Positions 54,159 to 61,680 of a stretch of DNA of 64,000 nt are shown piece after piece. A program made the position numbers and the translations under genes. The stretch is from Desulfocapsa sp. GTDB lineage: Bacteria > Desulfobacterota > Desulfobulbia > Desulfobulbales > Desulfocapsaceae. The notes beneath the pieces were generated by a model that searched no databases, was not told the origin of the DNA, and saw nothing but the letters and a program-made list of their open reading frames with translations. Positions within the stretch are counted from its first letter, which is position 1. Each line of letters starts with the position of its first letter. The DNA lies in the NCBI GenBank assembly GCA_013792135.1, contig VMSP01000099.1:1-64000 (forward strand). Direction: 5' to 3'.

Positions 54159-56189
54159 ATGAAATTTTTAACCAGAAAAAAAAGTCTGCTCCTGGCAGCA
54201 CTCACCGCCACCATAACCATGCCTCTGGCTGTTCAGGCGGCGGAACCGGTTGTTCTCGACAATATCACGGTCAAGGGTGAGGCCATAACCTCAGCCACCG
54301 AACCTATCACCGTCAATACCGTAACTTCTGAGGATATTGACGGACTCAAACTGCTGCGTCCGGAACAATTGCTGGAACTGGTGCCAGGCGTCGAGATCCA
54401 TAACTACAGCCAGGGTGGCGTAGCCAATGAATTTGAAATGCGCGGTTATAACAACTGCGGTCATGGCGGCGATGCCGCCATCGCTATCGATGGTATCCCT
54501 TTAAATGAAGGGCAGTCCCATGCTGATGGCTATGCAGACATGAATGTTATTATTCCACTGGAAATTGACCATGTCGATGTTTTCAAAGGCCCCTCATCCC
54601 CGCTATTCGGCAATTTCGCCAGGGCAGGCGCCATCTCCTTTAACACAAAAAAAGATGGAGAATACAGCACATTACAGACATCAATCGGTTCCTATGAAAC
54701 CTTTGACACCCAGTATGTCTTTGGTCGTTCCCTAACCGATACTTTCCGTAACAATACCGCCCTGCAGTTTGCGACAACCGACGGCTACCAGGATCACTCA
54801 TCATGGCAACGCGGCAACTTCAGCACTCGCCTTGGCTGGCAGACCACACAAAACCTCGACCTCGCTCTCTCTTTTCGGATGAATAAGTCCATCTGGGATG
54901 CCCCTGGCTATATTCCTGAGTACCAGTTTAAAAACGTCGACGCCTCCTTTCATCAGGCGGTCAATGCCGAGGATGATGGCGGCAACAAGCTCTTTACGAC
55001 CCAGCGACTCGATGCCGGCTACCGTCTGACTACCGACAGCAAACTCCTTGCCTGGACCTATGCAACTGAACAGGATTTCACCCGATTTGCCAAGTTCGGC
55101 TATGATGCGGGAGGTCAGACGGAGAAACATCATGATCGTTTGGTCTATGGTGCCGGGACAAGTTATAACTATGAAAGTAAATTCGCCGGTAAGGATCTGA
55201 ACGGCGTCGCCGGTATCGAATATTTTCATGAAGATACCGACACCGAGATCTACAACACGACAAACCGGGTCCGCACATCGCAGAGCGAGGATCGTAACTT
55301 CATTATCGATACCGTGTCTCTCTTCGGCCAGATTGATTATGCCCTGCATCCGCTGTTCAAACCCTGGCTTGGTTTTCGTTATGACTCATTTGGTGGGGAC
55401 TATACCAACAAAGACCCTGGCTCCACGCCATTTTCCGAAAATATGAATGACTATTCGCATCTCAGCCCTAAAATCGGTTTTCACAGCGAGCTGCACAAGA
55501 CCCTTGATTTTCATACAAGCTTTACCCAGGGCTTTGCCATCCCGGCAGATGCCGATAAGTATAACAGCGCCATTGGCAATGAGGCCCAAACAATCAATCA
55601 GTATGAAGCCGGTCTCAAATATACGCCCTCCAAGCTTTTTACCGGTGACTTGGTGGTCTTCCGGATTGACAACCTGAACGAAATCCAGGAATCCTTTCCC
55701 GGTTCAGGCATCTATCTTGAACTTGGCGAGACCCGACGTGACGGCCTTGAGCTTTCTGCCGTGCTGAAACCCTGGTTTGCCGGTCTTGAGCTGTTCGGTG
55801 ATCTGACCGTTACGGATACGGAAATCATGAAGAATGTTGACCCGACAATAGTGGGCAAGCATGTAACCGGAGTGCCGGATTATACCTCCAATCTGGGTGT
55901 GCGTTACCGGGCCGAATCCGGAATCAATACCCAGATTAAATGGCGGCATACGGATCGTTTCTATATCGACAGCGCCAACCTGGAATCGTATGACGGCTAC
56001 AACGTAACTGATTTTGCCATAAGCTATAATGACAAGACCCAGAATGGCACAAAATGGCGGATAGGGGCTGATATCGACAATCTTTTTGACGAACACTACA
56101 GCCAGGCGATATGGAACGGCTACGGCACCAACAACTATGCGGTGAGCGCGCCCAGAACCTTCTGGCTGCGACTCGGCATTGAGATATAG
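54159..56189 (+). CDS. TonB-dependent receptor (probable nickel/metallophore)
   Basis: The protein has 676 residues from ATG 54159 (GTG 54147 is an alternative). It has a signal peptide (1-28), a TonB box-like LDNITVKGEA and a plug with His-rich loop NNCGHGGDAAIAIDGIPL and NEGQSHADGYADMN. A beta-barrel ends in TFWLRLGIEI. Genes for ExbB, ExbD and TonB precede it and a nickel/peptide ABC importer follows, 7 bp downstream. This order suggests a dedicated import route for nickel or a nickel-chelate. The metal is inferred from context. Confidence 0.88.
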   Translation: MKFLTRKKSLLLAALTATITMPLAVQAAEPVVLDNITVKGEAITSATEPITVNTVTSEDIDGLKLLRPEQLLELVPGVEIHNYSQGGVANEFEMRGYNNCGHGGDAAIAIDGIPLNEGQSHADGYADMNVIIPLEIDHVDVFKGPSSPLFGNFARAGAISFNTKKDGEYSTLQTSIGSYETFDTQYVFGRSLTDTFRNNTALQFATTDGYQDHSSWQRGNFSTRLGWQTTQNLDLALSFRMNKSIWDAPGYIPEYQFKNVDASFHQAVNAEDDGGNKLFTTQRLDAGYRLTTDSKLLAWTYATEQDFTRFAKFGYDAGGQTEKHHDRLVYGAGTSYNYESKFAGKDLNGVAGIEYFHEDTDTEIYNTTNRVRTSQSEDRNFIIDTVSLFGQIDYALHPLFKPWLGFRYDSFGGDYTNKDPGSTPFSENMNDYSHLSPKIGFHSELHKTLDFHTSFTQGFAIPADADKYNSAIGNEAQTINQYEAGLKYTPSKLFTGDLVVFRIDNLNEIQESFPGSGIYLELGETRRDGLELSAVLKPWFAGLELFGDLTVTDTEIMKNVDPTIVGKHVTGVPDYTSNLGVRYRAESGINTQIKWRHTDRFYIDSANLESYDGYNVTDFAISYNDKTQNGTKWRIGADIDNLFDEHYSQAIWNGYGTNNYAVSAPRTFWLRLGIEI

Positions 56190-56196
56190 GTGACTC

Positions 56197-57798
56197 ATGA
56201 ACGTACGCCATTTTCTGATCGGCGTGGCGCTTCCCTTGCTGCTGGTTATTGCCTCAGGCTGTGACCGGCAGCAAAAGGTCTCAGCCGATACGCCCAAGAC
56301 CTTGACCCTGATTTTAGGGGAAGAAAATACCGAAGGGTTTGATCCAACACTTGGCTGGGGCAGTTACGGTAATCCGCTGTTCCAAAGTACCTTGCTCAAA
56401 CGCGATGCCGATCTGAAGATCGTTTCGGATCTGGCCACAAAATGGGAGCTGGGCGATGGACAGCTGGCCTGGACCGTTAAAATTCGTCCAGAAGTCGTTT
56501 TTTCCGACGGCTCACCCCTGACGGCCAGAGATGTCGCCTATACATTCAATACGGCGGCCAAGGCCGGTGGGGTTGTCGATCTCTCAAATCTTCAACTGGC
56601 GGAGGCTATTGATGACAGCACGGTGATCCTGCGCCTCAAGCATCCGGATATCACCTTTATCCAGCACCTCATTACCCTGGGCATCGTTCCGGAAAAGCTC
56701 CATGGCCCCGGTTACGGGCGCAAACCAATCGGCTCGGGGCCGTACAAACTTGTGCGCTGGGATGAAGGGCAGCAGATGATCGTCGAGGCCAACGACCGTT
56801 ACTATGGAATCAAGCCCTCCATCAAGCGACTGGTCTTTCTCTTTTCAACTGAAAATGCGGCCATTGCGGCGGCCATGGCAGGAAAAGTCGATGTCCTGGG
56901 CGTTTCTTCCAACCTTGCCGGGCAAAAAATCCCCGGCATGACACTGCATGTGGTGAAAAGCGTCGACAACCGGGGACTGATGTTTCCGATGGTCCCGGAC
57001 ACCGGTCGGAAGACACCCCGCGGCCTGGCTATCGGCAATAATGTGACCTCGGATATCGCCATCCGTAAGGCCGTCAACTACGCCATCAACCGGCAGGCAC
57101 TGGTCGACGGTGTGCTGGACGGTCATGGACGACCGGCCTTTGGGGCGGTTGATGATCTCCCCTGGGATAATCCGGAGATCCGTTTTAAAGACAATGACCC
57201 GGAAAAGGCCAAGGCCATCCTGGAAGAGGCCGGCTGGCGCGATAGCGATGGCGATGGCGTTCGGGAAAAAGATGGGAAAAAGGCCGAGTTCGAAATCCTC
57301 TACAACACTAAAGACAGCTTGCGACAGGGCCTGGCCCTGGCCGTCTCCGACATGCTCAGGCCGGTCGGCATCAAGGCCGTTCCCCGTGGTGAGAACTGGG
57401 ACCGGATCAAGGACGAGCTGACCCACGCCTTTGTGATTGTCTACGGCTTCGGTGGACATAGCCCTTTAGAGATGTACAAACTATATCACAGCAACGGCCC
57501 CGAGCCGATGTACTGGAACGCCGGATTCTATGTCAATCCGGTGGTGGATAATTATCTGGATCAGGCCCTGCGGGCACCCTCATTCGACGAGGCTATTCCG
57601 CTGTGGAAAAAAGCGCAATGGGATGGAAAGACGGGTATTTCTACACCCGGCGATGCTTCCTGGGCATGGCTGGTCAACCTTGATCATACCTACTTTATCA
57701 ATCAATGCCTGGATGTGGGCAAATCCCAAATGGAGCCTCATGGGCATGGCTGGCCGATCACGGCCAATATCGACCAGTGGCAATGGACCTGTAAATAG
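56197..57798 (+). CDS. Family 5 solute-binding lipoprotein (NikA-like)
   Basis: This 533-residue protein has a lipoprotein signal (lipobox VIASGC). The SBP_bac_5 domain has VFSDGSPLTARDVAYTFN, KLHGPGYGRKPIGSGPYKLV and IRKAVNYAINRQALVDGVL. Family members bind peptides, nickel or nickel chelates. The C-terminus retains the NAGFYVNPVVDNYLDQAL region. In this operon a nickel or metallophore ligand is more likely than peptides. Confidence 0.88.
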   Translation: MNVRHFLIGVALPLLLVIASGCDRQQKVSADTPKTLTLILGEENTEGFDPTLGWGSYGNPLFQSTLLKRDADLKIVSDLATKWELGDGQLAWTVKIRPEVVFSDGSPLTARDVAYTFNTAAKAGGVVDLSNLQLAEAIDDSTVILRLKHPDITFIQHLITLGIVPEKLHGPGYGRKPIGSGPYKLVRWDEGQQMIVEANDRYYGIKPSIKRLVFLFSTENAAIAAAMAGKVDVLGVSSNLAGQKIPGMTLHVVKSVDNRGLMFPMVPDTGRKTPRGLAIGNNVTSDIAIRKAVNYAINRQALVDGVLDGHGRPAFGAVDDLPWDNPEIRFKDNDPEKAKAILEEAGWRDSDGDGVREKDGKKAEFEILYNTKDSLRQGLALAVSDMLRPVGIKAVPRGENWDRIKDELTHAFVIVYGFGGHSPLEMYKLYHSNGPEPMYWNAGFYVNPVVDNYLDQALRAPSFDEAIPLWKKAQWDGKTGISTPGDASWAWLVNLDHTYFINQCLDVGKSQMEPHGHGWPITANIDQWQWTCK

Positions 57799-57819
57799 AA
57801 AGTTGAAGAGAAAGGACTT

Positions 57820-57861
57820 TCACCGACTAATACCCCTCAAGAGTATCTGTCGGTGATTTTT
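57820..57861 (+). terminator. Intrinsic terminator between the binding protein and permease genes
   Basis: TCACCGAC (57820-57827) pairs with GTCGGTGA (57849-57856), with an inner ATAC/GTAT pair. A T-run of five follows (57857-57861). It probably reduces transcription of the permease and ATPase genes relative to the binding protein, giving the usual excess of binding protein. Confidence 0.75.
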
Positions 57862-57870
57862 AGAAATATT

Positions 57871-58866
57871 ATGCACTTAATGATCACTCAGTTTTTATTA
57901 GTAAAGACGTTTCGGCTCATTCTGCTTATCGCCGCAGTAGCAACTCTGTCGTTCGTCCTGGTCAGCAGTTCACCCGTCGATCCGGTTGATGCCTATGTCG
58001 GGGCCGCCATGCTCAGGATCTCCCCGGATCAGCGGGAGGTCATCGCCAAACGTTGGGGGCTGGACAGACCCCCTGTTGAACGTTTCGGCAGATGGGCCGG
58101 GCAAATGGCAACAGGCAACTTTGGCGTCTCGACCATTTTCAACGAACCGGTTCTTTCAGTTATCGGGAAACGTTTTATCACGTCGTTCTGGTTGATGGCA
58201 CTTGCCTGGAGCCTTTCCGGGGCCCTGGGGTTCGGGCTGGGACTCATTGCCGGGGCAAGGGAAGATACGCTTCTGGACCGCAGTATCAGGCTGTATGCCT
58301 ATACCATGGCCTCCACTCCAACCTTCTGGGTCGGGATGATTTTGCTCATGATCTTCTCCGTCTCCCTGGGATGGACCCCGGTCTGCTGCGCCTGGCCTCC
58401 GGGATTGAGCGCCGAACAGGCAACACTCTGGCAACGACTGCATCATCTGCTGCTGCCGGCCATCACCTTGTCTCTTATCGGCATCGCCCAGATCACACTC
58501 CACACCCGTGAAAAAACTATTGAGGCCCTGCGGAGCGATTACTCCATCTTTGCTCGGGCCCAGGGGGAATCAACCATCGGCATCGTTTTCCGGCGCGCCC
58601 TGCGCAATGTGGCCTTGCCCGCCGTCACCCTCCAGTTCGCCTCTCTGGGGGAACTGTTCGGCGGCGCCGTGCTGGCTGAGCAGGTCTTCGCCTATCCGGG
58701 CCTGGGGCGAACCACTGTCGAGGCAGGTATCCGGGGTGACATCCCCCTTCTGCTGGGGATTGTCCTCTTCAGCACGATCTTTGTCTTTACCGGCAACTTC
58801 ATGGCCGATCTCATCTATCATCTGGTGGATCCACGACTACGAAAAGCAACAGGGGCCATATCATGA
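57871..58866 (+). CDS. ABC permease, NikB/DppB type
   Basis: The protein has about 331 residues from ATG 57871; GTG 57853 lies within the terminator stem. It has six predicted helices and the permease motif EALRSDYSIFARAQGESTIGIVFRRALRN (EAA loop). An N-terminal helix (FRLILLIAAVATLSFVLVSS) is followed by a long periplasmic loop, as in DppB. It overlaps the second permease by 4 bp. It forms the importer channel with that protein. Confidence 0.88.
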   Translation: MHLMITQFLLVKTFRLILLIAAVATLSFVLVSSSPVDPVDAYVGAAMLRISPDQREVIAKRWGLDRPPVERFGRWAGQMATGNFGVSTIFNEPVLSVIGKRFITSFWLMALAWSLSGALGFGLGLIAGAREDTLLDRSIRLYAYTMASTPTFWVGMILLMIFSVSLGWTPVCCAWPPGLSAEQATLWQRLHHLLLPAITLSLIGIAQITLHTREKTIEALRSDYSIFARAQGESTIGIVFRRALRNVALPAVTLQFASLGELFGGAVLAEQVFAYPGLGRTTVEAGIRGDIPLLLGIVLFSTIFVFTGNFMADLIYHLVDPRLRKATGAIS

Positions 58867-59699
58867 CGATCAATCCTTTAGCCCTGGATCGCCGGACACG
58901 CACCATGATGGTTATCCTCGGTTGTCTCATTCTCTTCTCCGCGATTTTTCTCGGCGCATGGCTGTATGGCGAACAGGGTCAGGTGACCAATCTGGCCCTG
59001 CGAAAGCTCCCTCCCGGCTGGGATCAGCCATTTGGGACAGACTGGCTGGGCAGGGACATGTTCGCCAGGACCATCAAGGGACTCCGTATCAGCCTGGAGA
59101 TCGGTCTGGCCGCCGCTACCTGTTCGGCAGTCATTGCCCTGCTGCTCGGTTTGGCGGCCGCCACCATGGGTAGGATCGTTGACGTTGCCGTTACCTGGTT
59201 GTGCGATGTTGGAATGGCCACTCCGCATCTGGTTTTACTGATCCTGATATCCTTTGCCTGCGGTGGCGGGGCCAAAGGGGTCATCATCGCAGTGGCCGCA
59301 TCGCATTGGCCTGCGCTCACCAGGGTTATCCGGGCCGAAGTCATGCAGCTCCGTACATCTGATTACATCAAACTCTCCCACCGGCTTGGTAAAAGTCCTG
59401 CCTGGATTGCGCGGCACCATTTCCTGCCCCATGTGGTTCCGCAGTTCCTGGTGGGGTTGCTGCTCCTTTTCCCGCATGCCATCCTGCATGCGGCCGGATT
59501 GACATTCCTGGGTTTCGGCATGTCACCGCACACCCCGGAAATCGGGACACTACTGGCAGAATCAATGCGTTATCTCACAACGGGAATGTGGTGGCTGGCC
59601 GTAGCTCCGGGGCTGGCCCTTGTTCTCTCAGCCATGACCTTTGATGTCCTCGGCAATAACGTCAGGGCACTGCTGGACCCAAAAACCTTACGCGAATAG
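58863..59699 (+). CDS. ABC permease, NikC/DppC type
   Basis: This 278-residue membrane protein has FGTDWLGRDMFARTIKGLRI after the first helix, a hallmark of DppC/NikC. The EAA loop reads EVMQLRTSDYIKLSHRLGKS, and the family C-terminal FLGFGMSPHTPEIGTLLAES is present. It pairs with the NikB-type subunit. Confidence 0.9.
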   Translation: MTINPLALDRRTRTMMVILGCLILFSAIFLGAWLYGEQGQVTNLALRKLPPGWDQPFGTDWLGRDMFARTIKGLRISLEIGLAAATCSAVIALLLGLAAATMGRIVDVAVTWLCDVGMATPHLVLLILISFACGGGAKGVIIAVAASHWPALTRVIRAEVMQLRTSDYIKLSHRLGKSPAWIARHHFLPHVVPQFLVGLLLLFPHAILHAAGLTFLGFGMSPHTPEIGTLLAESMRYLTTGMWWLAVAPGLALVLSAMTFDVLGNNVRALLDPKTLRE

Positions 59700-59710
59700 G
59701 AAGCCCTTCC

Positions 59711-60634
59711 ATGCTTGACATACAAGATCTTTCCATACGGTTTACCCGTTACACCTTTGGTCTTAAGAAAAAGGAGACCTGCGTCGTCCAGGGTCTTGAC
59801 CTGTCGATTGCACCGGGCCAGGTGATGGCTGTGATCGGCCAATCAGGGGCAGGGAAAAGCCTGCTTGCCCACGCCTTACTGGGTATCCTGCCGCGCAATG
59901 CCCAGGTTGAAGGGAGAGTATTCTTCAAAGGGAAACCTTTGACCCCTGAACGGCTCTCAACCTTAAGGGGGCGGGAGATTGCACTGATCCCCCAATCGAT
60001 AACCGCCCTGAACCCGCTTCTGCGAGTAGGGGTACAGGTGGCCAGGGCTGCGCGGCTGAGCGGGATCAGCAAGAAGGATGCGCCGACCACTGTCAACCGT
60101 GCTTTTAGCCGCTACCTTCTCCAGAAAGAGGTTGCAACCTGGTTTCCCTTTCAGCTTTCAGGAGGCATGGCCCGCAGGGTGCTCACCGCCACTGCCACCG
60201 TAGGCATGGCTGACCTGATCCTGGCGGATGAACCTACCAGTGGTCTTGATCCGGCTACGGCCAAGGAAGCCCTTGGTCATCTGCGCGAACTGGCTGACAC
60301 CGGCAAAGCCGTGCTGCTGATCACCCACGATATTGAAGCAGCCCTTAAGATCGCCGATATGGTGACGGTATTCTGTGCCGGTACCACCGTGGAAGTAGCC
60401 AGTGCCGATGATTTTAAAGGCCTTGGCCAACTCCGCCATCCCTACACCAGAGCTCTCTGGAATGCCCTGCCGGCCAACAGTTTTATTGGAACCATGAAAC
60501 CCATCGAAAGGAGCCCCAATACTACCGGCTGTCCTTTCCAGACCTGCTGTAATGAACAGGATGCCGTCTGTGGTCACAGCACTCCCGAACTTAAACACTC
60601 AAGCGCAGGACGGGTGAGGTGTCATCATGCTTGA
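59711..60634 (+). CDS. ABC ATPase, NikD/DppD type
   Basis: The protein has 307 residues. Walker A GQSGAGKSLLAHALLG (about 43-58), signature LSGGMARRVL, Walker B LILADEPTSGLD and the switch His in ITHDIE are all present. A C-terminal Cys-rich tail (CPFQTCCNEQDAVC) is typical of oligopeptide/nickel-type ATPases and may bind a cluster or metal. It overlaps the next ATPase by 8 bp. Confidence 0.9.
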   Translation: MLDIQDLSIRFTRYTFGLKKKETCVVQGLDLSIAPGQVMAVIGQSGAGKSLLAHALLGILPRNAQVEGRVFFKGKPLTPERLSTLRGREIALIPQSITALNPLLRVGVQVARAARLSGISKKDAPTTVNRAFSRYLLQKEVATWFPFQLSGGMARRVLTATATVGMADLILADEPTSGLDPATAKEALGHLRELADTGKAVLLITHDIEAALKIADMVTVFCAGTTVEVASADDFKGLGQLRHPYTRALWNALPANSFIGTMKPIERSPNTTGCPFQTCCNEQDAVCGHSTPELKHSSAGRVRCHHA

Positions 60635-61241
60635 AGCCAAAACCCTCGCGTACCGATATGGAAAACAATGTTCCTGGCTCTTTGACGATCTTGATCTGCA
60701 GATAGCACCGGGGGAGATTGTCGGGATGTCCGGTCCAAGCGGCCGGGGGAAATCTACCTTGGCAAAGGTACTGGCCGGCTATCTGCCCCCTGGTAGAGGG
60801 AGCGTGATGATAGGTGGTCGACCCCTACAAGGTTCCGGCCACTGCCCGGTTCAGCTCCTGTTTCAACACCCGGAGCTGGCCGTCAACCCACGATGGAAAG
60901 TGGGTAAAATCCTGCAGGAGGGGGAGGAGCCCACGGCAGACCTCTGCAAGGATCTCGGTCTTGAACCGGCATGGTTTGATCGTTATCCCCACGAACTCTC
61001 CGGTGGGGAACTGCAACGGATCTGCCTGGCCCGAGCGCTCAGTTCAGGAACCCGATATCTGCTCTGTGATGAGATGACCTCAATGCTCGACGCCCTGACC
61101 CAGGCCCATATCTGGCAGATTATCCTGGACATTGCCCGAAGCCGGAGGCTGGGGCTCTTGGTCATCAGTCATGATACGACACTAATCACCAGACTCTGTA
61201 GCCGCAACATCAGCTACTTTGGGGATACAGTAAATCATTAG
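60627..61241 (+). CDS. ABC ATPase, NikE/DppF type (short)
   Basis: This 204-residue protein has Walker A GPSGRGKSTLAKV, signature LSGGELQRICLARALS, Walker B LLCDEMTSMLDALTQAHIWQ and the switch region VISHDTTL. It lacks the C-terminal oligopeptide extension, as expected for NikE-like subunits. It is the last gene of the import operon. Confidence 0.9.
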   Translation: MLEAKTLAYRYGKQCSWLFDDLDLQIAPGEIVGMSGPSGRGKSTLAKVLAGYLPPGRGSVMIGGRPLQGSGHCPVQLLFQHPELAVNPRWKVGKILQEGEEPTADLCKDLGLEPAWFDRYPHELSGGELQRICLARALSSGTRYLLCDEMTSMLDALTQAHIWQIILDIARSRRLGLLVISHDTTLITRLCSRNISYFGDTVNH

Positions 61242-61680
61242 GAATAATTACTACAATGAACCCTGAAAAATTGTCTTTTTGCCCAATCTCTGCCCTGTTG
61301 ATAAAGCTGCAATTTTTTTTGTGGTTTTTTTCTGGTTGTCATATCAATAGGAATCGAGTTATATATCATTTTTTTAGATTGATGATATTTTGTAACAAAA
61401 TAATCAACCTTATACTTGTCAAAAATTCATTTTATTTCATCTTCACGGAGAGTTATTTTGAAACACAGATCGCCCCACATCTGAGCAATACCCCGGCACA
61501 AGCCGGCCGTCCCGGTTCGGGACGGACGATATTGCGACTCTCCTGCCCCCCATGAATGGTCTCAGGCATTAATCAGGTAGTTTCCCTCCTTGTTTGCTGA
61601 CGTTGTTCGCGGCTGATTGCAGAGAGTCGCAGCAGATCCGGAAATGTTTTTCCGGTATAACGTACAGCAAAGGAGGAGCT
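61242..61680. other. 439-bp gap before hdrA with two hairpins
   Basis: I see no convincing gene. Bases 61300-61460 are AT-rich. A 7-bp hairpin (61507-61513 with 61519-61525) and another (CCGGAAA 61638-61644 with TTTCCGG 61649-61655) lie upstream of the hdrA ribosome site AAGGAGGA. The second could be an attenuator or affect translation. Confidence 0.4.

Noticed and set aside
61256-61555. Small frame upstream of hdrA
   Set aside because: It lacks a Shine-Dalgarno and crosses an AT-rich stretch and a hairpin; composition is not protein-like.
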